Shown here in pieces: positions 11,392 to 21,265 of a stretch of 64,000 nucleotides of DNA. The translations under genes and the position numbers were made by a program. The stretch's first letter is position 1. Each line of letters opens with the position of its first letter. The notes beneath the pieces were generated by a model that was given only the letters and a program-made list of their open reading frames with translations, had not been told where the DNA came from and searched no databases. The stretch lies in NCBI GenBank assembly GCA_033725935.1, contig MU867103.1, positions 186,001-250,000 on the forward strand, given 5' to 3'. This DNA is from Cladorrhinum sp. PSN259 (lineage: Eukaryota; Ascomycota; Sordariomycetes; Sordariales; Podosporaceae).

Positions 11392-11512
11392 GGTCCTGTG
11401 GGCGAGTGGTTAGCCAACCGGTCAACAGCGTTGATTTCACCCAGCGTTGCATTTCCTAAAGCGGAGGTCAGCGAAGGGCCGGGGGACGTCAGTTCGAACC
11501 TGACCGGGACCA
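11392..11512 (+). tRNA. tRNA-like gene with enlarged middle
   Basis: The 5' GGTCCTG pairs with the 3' CGGGACC as a seven-base acceptor stem (one G-U), followed by A. A T-arm GTCAG-TTCGAAC-CTGAC is perfect and includes a B-box. The D-arm GGC-GAGTGGTTA-GCC supplies a near-perfect A-box (TGGGCGAGTGG). A T6 Pol III terminator-like run follows at once (11520-11525). The total is 121 bases, so either a long intron of about 45 bases or an unusual variable arm must be present. I could not place a seven-base anticodon loop with U33: CCGGT (11419-11423) can pair with GCCGG, but the loop then lacks U33. The anticodon is therefore unassigned and a pseudo-tRNA remains possible. Confidence 0.5.
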
Positions 11513-11642
11513 AAAACATTTTTTGTTTTCTTTTTTTTTGTCTTTCTTTTTTTTTCCTTATTTGTTTTGTTGGTTCCTTGTCTCTTTCTTTTTTCTTCTT
11601 CTTTTTTTCACTATTTTTTTTTTCTATTTTTTTTTCTTTTCT
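11513..11642 (+). repeat. Long T-rich tract
   Basis: About 125 bases composed almost wholly of T with scattered C and G, including several T8-T10 runs, directly behind the tRNA-like unit. The first T6 run can serve as Pol III terminator; the rest is far longer than needed. Open frames through it are Phe/Ser low-complexity and not coding. Confidence 0.6.
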
Positions 11643-12153
11643 AGCTACCTTTGACAGATTAGAGGATATGATGCATTGGAGAGACGGGAAGTTCGGTAAT
11701 GTCTGTCAGGTATTGAGGGTGTCGAAGGTGAAGATGTCGCAAACCGAAACTGATATCTGAGGACTCACGCCTTAAATGTTCGATCAGTAAGAGCAAATGA
11801 CCACTTGCTGTGCATTTTGAAGAAAATTTCTGTCTTTTTTCTCGGCTTGGTGAATATCGGGGGGACCCGTTATCAGTGAAGCTACATGGCTTTCCTTCAG
11901 GAAACTTGTTAGAAATACTCAGCACGCTAAAATCCGTTGCGGTTAAGTCACAGTCCACGATCCGGGAACTCGACTTCAGGATTCTCGACAAAAAAAAAAG
12001 GGGGGATTTATTAATAGTAAGTCAATATATTGTAAAGAATTATTTGCGAACAATGAGGAATAAAGGACTCATGAAACTATTTAACTTCATGAAAAAAAAA
12101 ACAGCAAAAAGCTCACCTGCTACCACCCCCTCAAAGTAGTGGCCGCAGGCTAC
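11643..12153. other. Intergenic, no gene
   Basis: AT-rich sequence with several A7-A9 runs. The open frame at 11810-12139 has no recognisable motif and is Lys-rich because of these runs. Confidence 0.5.
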
Positions 12154-12299
12154 GAAAACCCCTGCTGCAGGGGGTTTTCCGGGCGGTCGAAGAGATGCCC
12201 GAGCCGGGAGTCGAACGCTAACTGCGTCGAATCCCCCGTCTCGGACAACTACCTTCACACCCCAATACCATTGGGCTACGGGGCCCAACCGTATTGGGG
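12154..12299 (-). ncRNA. Cluster of three long hairpins, candidate ncRNA
   Basis: Hairpin 1 spans 12154-12179 (GAAAACCCCTG against CAGGGGGTTTTC). Hairpin 2 spans 12197-12246, arms of 22-23 bases around loop TAACT. Hairpin 3 spans 12260-12299, arms of 17 bases with 16 pairable positions around a six-base loop. In hairpins 2 and 3 the imperfect positions are G-U when read on the minus strand but C-A on the plus strand, which favours a minus-strand RNA. The minus strand also has a perfect A-box consensus (TAGCCCAATGG, complement of about 12269-12279) and a B-box-like GTTCGACTCC (complement of 12208-12217). The 5' part resembles a fungal tRNA-Arg start, but no complete cloverleaf forms. It could be a degenerate tRNA, a structured RNA or a small inverted-repeat element. 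Confidence 0.4.
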
Positions 12300-12636
12300 C
12301 TTCTGGTGATAGACTGCATGCGGGATGTTGTATATAAAGGGAAGCTACTGGCCAATGGAGGGTGCCGTTCGTTTGTTTACTGCTTGCCTTTTGTTTTTTA
12401 AATTTATCGCTCTCAATTACTCCCATCCTGATATAGCAATATTTTGTTTTCCTTTCTTTCTCACATTTTACCGCTCAAAAACCACCTCTGCTATTCCCCA
12501 AACGTATTTTTTCATCACGCTCCTTCTCCGCCTTTTTCTCACCTTGAGGATAACTTCAGTCTTTATGCAGCACCATTGACATCCTCCCACATCTTTTTTG
12601 CTCTCCGCATTGTACTACTCCTTCCCCCGCTTCAAA
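12300..12636. other. Intergenic, no gene
   Basis: C/T-rich sequence at the 3' side of the minus-strand coiled-coil gene. No supported feature. Confidence 0.5.
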
Positions 12637-13044
12637 CTAGTAACCCTCCTTTTTCTTCTTCTCCCTCACAGCAGCCTTAAGTTGGTCCTCCAACTCTCTA
12701 CATTCTTTTTCCAGCTTCTCGACGTCCCTACGTCGTTGATGGGCTTGTATATCAAGGTGTTGGTTCCAGGTGCGGCCATCGGGCATGCCGCGCTCAGAGT
12801 CCTTTCCGTATTGCTCTTGGAATTCTTCCTTTTGTGTTTGGGAACCTGAAGTGAGCCCAGAATTCAACAGGGACGAGATTGGAATTGAAGTCGTGGTATC
12901 TGCTCTATTAGTTGGCTGAGAAGAAGACACCGTTTGAGGGAGGATGTGGAGAGTAGGCGGTGTGTGACTTGGGTTTAGAGGTGTCCGGAGAGCTTTACAC
13001 AGATGCGTGGTTGAAGTTGATTTTGAATGCGTGTGAGACTTCAA
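12637..13044 (-). CDS. Small coiled-coil protein, copy 1
   Basis: A 135-residue intronless frame. Residues 1-70 are Ser/Thr/Pro-rich and probably disordered. After EFQEQYGKD near 77-85, the C-terminal part is a charged helix (VEKLEKECRELEDQLKAAVR, then a basic tail) with heptad spacing of a coiled coil. The last 30-40 residues closely match the interrupted reading frame at 13757-14122, which supports this as a true coding region rather than a chance frame. It belongs to no family I recognise. With its neighbour it forms a minus-strand tandem between the two plus-strand zinc-knuckle paralogues. Function unknown. Confidence 0.5.
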   Translation of the reverse strand: MKSHTHSKSTSTTHLCKALRTPLNPSHTPPTLHILPQTVSSSQPTNRADTTTSIPISSLLNSGLTSGSQTQKEEFQEQYGKDSERGMPDGRTWNQHLDIQAHQRRRDVEKLEKECRELEDQLKAAVREKKKKEGY

Positions 13045-13756
13045 GGGCGCCTGGTGAGGAAATATAAAGAAAATAAATACATATTCTTTTAGGATTTGAC
13101 TAATTTCTGTACGTGTGTTGAGAAGAGGAATGACTGCGTGTTAGAATCACAAGTGACACGATTGAGCCTCTGGCGTCTATATCCGAGTTTCTCGATACTG
13201 TTCTTGGAGCAACAGGTGCAACGCAGCACAGTTATCTTGGCTAGCAAGTAGGTAGATATATCGGATAAGGTTGAGTACACGTATCTGGTTGTACCTAGAT
13301 ACCTAAATATTTGGTCATTCTCTCAAAAAATGGGGGGAAAAGTTCAGACCTGTATAATCATAGGACTTGATTTCAACCTGCTACGTTTGGTCAACTTGTT
13401 TGTGACAGAATATTAAGCGTAGTTTCAAGACAACCTGTATATATTAAACCAATGCCATGGATGCAGACTCTGCCGGGGAATTAGGATCAGGGCCAATGCT
13501 CATATTTCTACCTAGGTATCTCTGTCTAATAATAGAGCTCCAATTTCTCTATCAACAGGTAAAATAGACGGAAATAATCATGTCCACAGGTAGGTAATAT
13601 CACCATGTATTTTTCTATTCTACTCGACTTTCATTCAAACTCCGGAGCCAATCTTGACCATTATACCTGATCTCTGCCAATATCAAACACAATGTCCGTG
13701 ACCTGCTTTTCGCCTGCTACATAGTGGGTTGGAAACAGCACATCCTCGCCAATCTC
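13045..13756. other. Intergenic between coiled-coil copies
   Basis: AT-rich, with no frame matching the flanking copies. Repeated TACCTAGATACC/TACCTAGGTA-like words occur (around 13295-13305 and 13509-13520), of unknown meaning. Confidence 0.45.
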
Positions 13757-14122
13757 TTATTTCCCATTTTCTTTCTCGGCTTGTTCAACCCTCTTCTTCT
13801 CCCTCACAGCTGCCCTAAGTTCATCCTCCAAATCCCTGCATTCTTTCTCCAATCGATTGACTTCATGCTGCCGTTTCTCTTCTTGCCATTTGCGTTCAAT
13901 ACTTCAGTAGACATCTTCGTCACGCTGGTGGAGGTCTTTTCCATATTGCTCTCGAAACTCCGGGCGCGTGTAGAATTCCGGACCAATTTCGCGGTCGGGC
14001 CCGCGTGAAGTTTTCGGCTTTGAGTCGGGACGGTCCTGAGTTTGGTCGGCAAGCAAAGAATCTACCGTGGAGGAAATCACGGCGGTCTGCTTGGTCTTTG
14101 GTTGTGTTGATTGAGAGGTCAT
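13757..14122 (-). pseudogene. Coiled-coil paralogue, copy 2, with in-frame TGA
   Basis: From the ATG at 14122 the frame runs 72 codons, ending EFREQYGKD...DEDVY, then meets TGA (complement of 13904-13906). The same frame continues for another 48 codons to TAA at 13757-13759. This second part carries NRLEKECRDLEDELRAAVRE, nearly identical to copy 1, so homology spans both sides of the stop with no frame change. Either a single nonsense substitution inactivated the gene, or the stop is read through or removed by an intron I cannot see (no good donor/acceptor pair brackets it). Purifying-looking similarity downstream of the TGA suggests recent loss or readthrough. The DNA around 13785-13850 also aligns with 12650-12715. 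Confidence 0.55.
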
Positions 14123-14864
14123 GCTTTGATGCTCGGTTTTTTGCTTGGGGGAGGTGTATATTGTGCGGTATATGGCGGTGAAATGGTGTTAGTTGGCCTG
14201 GAAGATTGCGTTGGAGTTAACTGTGATGTAACTTGGTGAGAGGGGGGACCTGGCTTGAGCAGAGGTGCGATATTGTAGAGAACGTGAAGAAATATATACT
14301 TACACTAGGTAGCTTGCACCTCAGTGCTGTGAGTGTCACGGTCATAAGAAGACGTATGACTGCATGTGTGAATCAGGAGCCTACGTACTTGCGTAGCACG
14401 ATGGGACCTGAGCTGTCCTTGTCCGAGTCTCTTGACGACCATTTTTGGAGGATTAGTTGCACGTTAAAATGGAGCATGTCGTACCGCGTCATTGGTCGGT
14501 AAAGAAAAGACATCGGATAAGGCTGGGTACGTGGTTAGGCATACACATGCTCGATATTTTGAGGCCATCATTGAGACGAAAGAGGGATGAAAAATATTTA
14601 ACTCTTTGGCCATAAAACACCGTTTCTTGTCGTCATGTTTACGTAGTCTACTAAGGTTCTTCGTGATACAATATTACGTGAAGCTAAATGGTATTCAGTA
14701 GTGACACAATTCCAAATCGGAAAGCGAGAATTGGGTGAAACAAGGACCAACAAATCCCCAAAGGTAATAAAACAAAGCAGACTTAGTTGTAGACTAAACT
14801 ACCTACTATCATTAGGTCCCAGCACAGTTCCTCCAAATACCCGCCAAGATCATAGCTATGGACC
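14123..14864. other. Intergenic, no gene
   Basis: Contains the upstream region of copy 2 and AT-rich sequence. No supported coding frame. Confidence 0.5.
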
Positions 14865-15365
14865 TTATTTCCGGGGTCCAAATCTATCTTCGAACCACTT
14901 TTTATCCTTCAAATCTTGCTCCCACCTCTTCTCCTGCTCTTGCTTCTCCTGTTCTATCTTTTTCCTGTGTTCTACCATAGCAGCCTTCAACGCCTCTTCC
15001 TCTTCAGGAGTTTTGATCCAAGAACTGGTCGGCTCCCGGTGACGAAATATTTTGGCCTCCCCATAGACTACTTCTGAATCTACATCCGATGAATCATAAG
15101 GAGCTTCTTCTTGTTCTTTTGCCTTCTGCTTCTCAGCCTCTTGTTTCTCTCTGTGTTCCTTTTCGACTCTCTCCTTTGCTGCCTTCAAACTGAAATCCCA
15201 CTTGGACTCGGAATTTGTGGGTGATGAATCGTGAGAGCGAGATGTAGCTTCTTCCGTTTGTTTGTCCTTGCATTTCTGGCTCAGTTCCTTTTCCAACTTT
15301 TCCTTCTTTTCCTCGCCTAGGTGTGCTTCGAAGTCAAAGTCGGGCATAGACACGTCGTCGGACAT
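14865..15365 (-). CDS. Glu/Lys-rich coiled-coil protein, unknown
   Basis: A 166-residue intronless frame of strongly charged helical composition: KKEKLEKELSQKCKDKQ near 20-36, KAAKERVEKEHREKQEAEKQ near 62-81, and EEEALKAAMVEHRKKIEQEK near 122-141, with an acidic DSSDVDSE patch between. The motif LKAAMVEHRKK resembles the LKAAVREKKKK end of copy 1, so it may be a diverged third member of the same set. No domain family is recognised. High Glu/Lys content can arise in chance frames, but the sustained length, Met start and neighbours make a gene likely. Confidence 0.5.
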   Translation of the reverse strand: MSDDVSMPDFDFEAHLGEEKKEKLEKELSQKCKDKQTEEATSRSHDSSPTNSESKWDFSLKAAKERVEKEHREKQEAEKQKAKEQEEAPYDSSDVDSEVVYGEAKIFRHREPTSSWIKTPEEEEALKAAMVEHRKKIEQEKQEQEKRWEQDLKDKKWFEDRFGPRK

Positions 15366-16661
15366 TTTGGCCGTTCGCTTCCGGTAACAATAGATGGGAA
15401 GTTTCGGTGGAGATGATCTTGAGGATATCTTGAGCCGGGCAACAAAGCAAGGTGTGTCTGTGTAAAAGTATTGTGGTCAATTCTGGCTGTCAATCGACTG
15501 ATTGCATGGGGAGAGCGAAAATGAACTTTATACTTATTCCTGGCGTAGTTTATCGGGGTAGCACAATTATCTTTGGGCATGACGACAAAATCATCTTGGT
15601 TACCTGAGAAGGACAATTGCCGAGAGACTTGTACTAGGTCAACAAGCGGATGAAAATTAATTGCATATTTTCTAGTTCTCTTTGGCAGCGCCACAAGGCG
15701 TGGGGGTGTGTCATTGTACGCGCAATCCTCCCGCTTGAACGTTTGTGAGTACGGATTTTTTTCTGGGAACAACTTTTCACCAAAAGTTATACGCAGCTCA
15801 CAACCACAAAATCCTTTCCAGTACACCAAAAAGAAACGAAAAGGTGGATATTAAAGAAGAACTACCAGTCGCGAACAAATGCTCAAGCGGCGCATATTTT
15901 GAGAAGCAGCAAATCAGTTGAGCTATGTAGTTTACCTAGTCGCTCAACGCAAGTCAAAAATCAAATCCAAGGAAACTTTGATAAAGACTAAAATAATTCC
16001 CAAACTTGAAGCGCCTTTGTCTTCTCTGCCTTTATATCAATCATAATCTATGCTGTGCGTTGCGATTCTTCACTCACTTCGATGATTATCGAGATGTTTA
16101 GGTTGTCTGTGGGGATTTTCTTGTACAGTTAGTACATGTAGATACCTAGAGATGAGAAGAGGAACCAAAGCACTTGAGGTAGTGACCTCGTAAAGACCCC
16201 CTTGTTGTGGAGCCACCACCCTTCGTTCAGTGGTAGAGATGGCCCAGGTCTGATTGACGCCGGGATTAGCCGTGTCGCTGTGAAAGGTGACCCGTAATAC
16301 GCGGTTTGGCATGATGACTCGCTTTGACCATGAATGTGTTTACCACCGATATGGAAGTTCCTTTGACTTCCAGGTCTTTCAAGTTTCTGAACTGGAATGA
16401 TTAATAATTATCTAAGGTAACAGCTCACTTCAGGGTTCCAGAGTGAATTTTCACTGGGCGGTAGCTCTTGCCGTTGATCTGAGTTGTGTCTGAACTATGT
16501 GATATTGGACCTTGAAAGAAAGCGGCACCTTCCTCGGCGACTACCTATTGTTGTTGTTTGGAAGCCTTTTCTTCCATCGCTCAACAACAACTAGCAACTC
16601 TTTCTTTCGTACCAACAACAGCAATTGCAGGTTCACCAAGAAACCAATCGGTGCCACCGCG
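15366..16661. other. Intergenic and 5' leader of paralogue B
   Basis: A 170-codon minus frame at 15317-15829 overlaps the start of the coiled-coil gene and has no recognisable motif; I do not call it. Plus-strand sequence from 16512 is open in frame with the next gene but reads as leader (C/T-rich, Ser/Thr/Phe-rich translation). Confidence 0.45.
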
Positions 16662-17747
16662 ATGGAACGCTTTGACATCGCAGGAGGCCCGGTCTGGCAG
16701 TCCCGCGGTCAATCAAGTTCAACTGGCAGCGCGAACCTCGAGAACACTATACTGCCCAGAATTATCGACGTCTACGTCCCCATTGAAGTCTACGATGGCA
16801 GCTACACCATCAGAGTCCACCCGTGTGGACCAGAGTCCACTCCAAGTGTCGTTGTTCGCGAACAAGCGCACATGCAAGGCACATTGCCTCAGTCAAACTT
16901 CGAGATACCCCCTCAGAGTCACTCTTCCCCATTTTCATACGCTCGACTAAGCAGTGGGTTGCCCGCAACCACATCTCAGAACACCACTGTTCCGAACCAA
17001 GAGGCAGCCATCAAGCCTGAGCGGGAGCGTCGTGAGCCATCAGTCATCTCGCTTACAAGCAGCGAAGACAACGCAGTGAGCATCAAGCCTGAGCGAGAGC
17101 GTCGTGAGCCATCAGTCATCTCGCTTACAAGCAATGAAGACAGCGTAATGAGCATCAAGATTGATTTAGGTGCTTCCAAAGAGCCATCTTCTACATCTTA
17201 CCAGCTCTCTGCAACCGCAACCGAGCCACCTATCTCTGCCCCTCAGTCAACAACAGTGTGCGCCAACTGCAAGCGGACAGGTCACACCATTGCACAATGC
17301 ATCAAAGCAAACAGAAAAGGCAATATTCCAGGCTGCCCCATCTGCAATGTCACGGATCATATTGTTGACGACTGTCCGACAAACCCCACCGAAGAAGAGC
17401 TATGGGAAATTCTTGTGATAAACCGAGCAAGGAAGCCTCCCATAAAGACGAAACGGTACTCCTGGGTGGAGCTCTGTCGTAGGGTGAAGCGACTGAGCGA
17501 CGGAAGTTATCCTTGGTCCCGCAAGTTCACAATTACGCGGGCTAAGTCTCTTCCTGATTTCTGGAAAACGTATCATTACGATATGAGCTCATCCGAGGTT
17601 GAATTTCCAGTCGATCCTCAAACGAGAACTTGGGACCGCATCCTTAAGTGGGAGCGGAAGAAGAAGTCCAACATCGAGAGACAGGAGCGAAAACGGCGAC
17701 TGAGGAACATAAAGGCTATAAAGCAGGAGGAGGGACGAATTATCTGA
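16662..17747 (+). CDS. Double CCHC zinc-knuckle protein, paralogue B, with SUMO-type repeats
   Basis: A 361-residue intronless frame from the ATG at 16662; an in-frame ATG at 16512 would add 50 low-quality residues. Two CX2CX4HX4C knuckles: C200/C203/H208/C213 and C225/C228/H233/C238. The knuckles and the following 100 residues are homologous to the gene at 8282 (shared GCPIC, IxDDCP, FW/VWxTYxY, DPxTxxxxxIL). Before them, residues 117-140 and 141-164 are a near-identical 24-residue tandem repeat, each containing a sumoylation consensus IKPE and, 11 residues on, a SUMO-interacting-type core VISL followed by Ser and Glu/Asp. A further IKQE lies near 353-356. The basic C-terminus suggests nucleic-acid binding. 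A nuclear, SUMO-connected RNA/DNA-binding role is inference. Confidence 0.75.
   Translation: MERFDIAGGPVWQSRGQSSSTGSANLENTILPRIIDVYVPIEVYDGSYTIRVHPCGPESTPSVVVREQAHMQGTLPQSNFEIPPQSHSSPFSYARLSSGLPATTSQNTTVPNQEAAIKPERERREPSVISLTSSEDNAVSIKPERERREPSVISLTSNEDSVMSIKIDLGASKEPSSTSYQLSATATEPPISAPQSTTVCANCKRTGHTIAQCIKANRKGNIPGCPICNVTDHIVDDCPTNPTEEELWEILVINRARKPPIKTKRYSWVELCRRVKRLSDGSYPWSRKFTITRAKSLPDFWKTYHYDMSSSEVEFPVDPQTRTWDRILKWERKKKSNIERQERKRRLRNIKAIKQEEGRII
17010..17153 (+). repeat. Two 72-bp tandem repeat units inside paralogue B
   Basis: Units 17010-17081 and 17082-17153 are almost identical in DNA as well as protein, so the duplication is recent or kept similar by conversion. Each encodes one IKPE plus VISL module. 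Confidence 0.85.
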
Positions 17748-20700
17748 AAGGAGAGAAAGATGAGTGGATTATTGTGGGAAGCTGTAGTGTACATGTACGG
17801 GTAGAATATGGTCTGTGAAGGGGGTCTTGAGAGACTTCAGGCATATCATGATGTAGCTTATACACATCAAACGCTGAATTGGACCGAGTTTTAAAGTACC
17901 TGAGGCATATGAAATGCATTGAGAATTTAATTTTAAAGACCCGTGTCCACATGTGAACATTGACATGTATATCATGACCTCGAGCATACCATGACGTGAA
18001 AAGGAGCTGGGAATGTCTTAGCGAAAGTAAATAGGCATGAAAATAATTAAAGCAGATATGAAAATGAGCTAACAGCACTAAAAAGAGGTAGTCAAATACC
18101 TTGGGTATGCATCATTACTTGTAGGCATTCTCAGGATTAACTGCGGCATACATATCTCAATACATAGTTACACTGCCACGTATTCCCAGATAGAAAAACA
18201 TTCATTTCATGCGGTCGTTCTCTCTGCCTCACACATCAAAGCCATCAAAGCCGGGAACCAGGGCAAAGAGATTTATCATGCGAGCAAGAATGAGAACCGC
18301 ATGGTTCATTATTCCTTCTGATTGATGCTTATCGTCAGGTGGGCCAACTAAACCTTGGGTGGTGCTCTGAGTTAATTTGGTGATGTAAGTTTGTGCAAGC
18401 CTGAGCGGGACGATCAAGAGTGGCGTCCAAATCGAACATGAATGTGATGAGGCATACCCTCGACCGCAACCTCACCCAGATATAACTCCGGCAATACGAA
18501 AACTCCTTGCTCACTAAATTTCCGATTCTCTGCAAGCGCAGTCCAATGTCACAGTGATTCATTAATGACGTGCTCTAGACGCCGTCTCAGTGGAAGGACG
18601 ACAGGAGATCATGCCATCGGGGGACTATCATGGCTTATTCAGATAAAACAATTTCTCTGACTTTTTACACGTACGAATGGGGCACAAAGGCATATCCGAA
18701 TATCAGCGTTGAATTCTGACTCAACCTTGGTAAGTTCCTGACAACAGCTTTTTTTTGTGGCTGAATATTAGAAACACAGTTCAAGTGGCTGAAGGAAGAC
18801 CACAACTTGTTGGGGACTCTTGATGGTCGATATGCATATACTAAAGCGTCAACAGCAAGTGGCTGTGGTGGATCCTCAATTTACTCTCCTCAAAAAATAA
18901 CTCGCATCATGTCGATTATTCATTTTACAGTAGTCGGAACATGCTGGAAATTGTCACGCAGGACGACAGGAAGGCGTTGGGGGAGGTGGAAGGTCCAAGC
19001 TTTCAATCGTTGTTGTGATTAAGTTTTGGTGACGTTAACAGTGATACTTTGGTACACTCGAATCACATGGCCTTGCTCGAATTAATCAGCACTGTGATTA
19101 ACTTGCAGACAGTCGACAGCATTGCCCGGTTAGGCATATAGATCTGAAAATTTTTGTGATTAGCCTTTGCTTGCGTCGTGATTGTAGGACGAGAAATAAT
19201 GGCCGGCCAATGAGGAAGCTGGATTTTCGAAATAACAGAGTTTTTGTTGTTCGTGGCTTCCTTCTCTGTTTGACTTTCAATAAACAAGTGGGTCCAACTC
19301 GATCACAACTCTAATCACCCAGCACCTTCCGACCAAGCATATCTTGAGGGCTTCCCTCCCTCCTCCTCCCAAATTTTTTTCTTCTTCCTTTCACCACACA
19401 GCCAGGGTAGGTATCAGGCCACAGACCCGAGCCCTCTTTGCTCAACCCTTCGAGGCCTTTCGACAAACCCGATCCTTTTTTTTTCTTCGACAGGGCCTGG
19501 GCAACCGGGTGCTGGGTCAACACATTGCGGCAACGAGCCCAGCTATAGATCCCCTTGGGGGAGGGGTCATCGCCGTACCTCACACTTGGCAGAGTATCTA
19601 CCCATACCGATGACTTCACCCATATAGATCCTTTCGCCTGGTTGGCACAAGAGTGACGACGTTTTCTAGTCGGCTCTAGCTACAGGACTCCTTCCTTCCA
19701 TTGATTCGCCTCGTCTCCCCTCAGGTTGGTCGTCGTGCAGTCGCAAGCTTTCCTTTTGGAGGCCGACCCTGCTTCGCTTCTGACTTTCCCCATCATCGGT
19801 CCCTGGACTTCCCTTCTCCCTCCTTCAGCCTGTCTGCGGACTTGTCTCGTTGTGACAGTTTGGGAAAGGCAAACTCTCGTCATCAAGGCAGCCACCGGTT
19901 CCGATCTAGCTCGGGCCACCGGGTCTGCTGCTCTGTTAGGTCTCAGTGGGACGGGGCAGACAGTCAGATATTTTCGTCGACTGTTGTTTTAAACATGCCG
20001 GGGTACTTGGGCAGTTGTGGAGATGAGCACCGCAGCTGTATCCCAACCCTGAGTGTGTGCCGGCGTATGGCCTCCTCTTCCCTTTAATTATTCTCGACTC
20101 AACGGCTTCGACGACTCCGACAACAATCTTCGACCTCAACTTTGACACAACACGACCACATCCCTTCTGGTTTTCTTCTCTTTTCTTCGACTTCTTTTCT
20201 TTTTTTTCTCCCATTGCAAGCTTGGGTTTATCTCATGCTGTGAGGGGGATTGGCATCTTGGTCTCTTTTCGCGATCTGTTATCGACATTGTTCGTCACCC
20301 CGCGATGCGCCGTTCTTCTTGCTGTGATGCAACTCGAATCCTTCTGGTAACCTTTGACTTTTTTCAGATAAGAAAAGAATAGTGCCCGTCGATCGTGTTG
20401 TGTGATGCCAAACCTGCTGCAGCTTTATTTACGCAACTGGAGTCGCTCAGTTCCAGTTTGACCATCGCGACCATTACTGTCGTCAGTACCAAGACGACTA
20501 CTTGACCAACGTCTCGCAGGGTCCGTTACAAAACAATTGGCATTCCGTCATGCAAGATGTCTATTTATTCCCCGTTCTTATAAACAATTGTTAACCCTAT
20601 ATGCTGCAGGCGACACCCGCTTCTCGGTGCTTCAACCAGGAGCGCCGGGAGTCGTGATCGCTCCCTTTTAGTGGTAATTGACGTCTTTGTGCCCATGCAT

Positions 20701-21074
20701 GTCTAAGATGATCATTTTGCCATTCGAGTCCATCCCTGCCAAGCCCCGCGAACCACCAGCCGTGTCGAGATTTCTTTTCGAGAGCTTCCCCCTTCGACAA
20801 TGAATTTTGTCTGCACTGTCTGTGTACAATTGGAATTGTGTGTTCAAGTTATCTCGGGTTCGGAACCGAAGCAAAATGGTGCAAATTGCGCTCGTGTGCT
20901 CGGATCGTTGTCCATAGAATGAGCTGGGAGGAGTGAATCATGCCTAACACCGTCCAAGGGGGGAGCTGAAGATATATATATATATGTATGAATGAGAGAA
21001 AGCACGCACGTAGGTATTTTTTGTGTCACAGCCCATGGGTATATAATTTAAATTCTTTGGAAGATCTGTCAGTT
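17748..21074. other. Long gene-poor stretch with a C/T-rich leader-like zone
   Basis: No frame here has a recognisable domain. From about 19330 to 20650 the plus strand is C/T-rich with repeated CTTCC, TTCTTCGAC and TCGAC words, as in long 5' leaders of strongly transcribed fungal genes, yet no large frame follows. It could be a non-coding transcript, or the promoter/leader of a lost gene. The rest (17748-19300 and 20650-21074) is featureless AT-rich sequence. Confidence 0.45.
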
Positions 21075-21265
21075 GAGCACTTTAGTGCAGTGGTAACACT
21101 AGCACCTGTGGTAAGTCGGGGCCAAAGGGTAAGCTACATACCTCGGTAGCTAGGCCTGGATGGTGTCGCACACAAGGCTCGGCTACTTTTTCTTTCTTTT
21201 CTTTCCCCTTTTTTGTCTTTTTATCTGTCCTTTCTCCTTCTTGTCTTTCTCACAACACACACTTA
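21075..21265 (+). repeat. tRNA-like head with pyrimidine tail
   Basis: At 21083-21093 there is a perfect A-box consensus (TAGTGCAGTGG) inside a D-arm-like hairpin AGTG-CAGTGGTAA-CACT. A further hairpin AGCTAC...GTAGCT lies downstream, but no B-box was found. A tract of about 75 pyrimidine-rich bases follows from 21187. The arrangement echoes the tRNA-like unit and T-rich tract at 11392-11642. A degenerate tRNA-derived short interspersed element is one reading; chance is another. Confidence 0.25.

Noticed and set aside
12154..12179. Hairpin followed by T run read as a bacterial-type terminator
   Set aside because: The organism is clearly a fungus; intrinsic terminators of this type are not used by its RNA polymerase II.
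15317..15829. 170-codon minus-strand frame
   Set aside because: No motif, overlaps the start of the coiled-coil gene in another frame, composition not protein-like.
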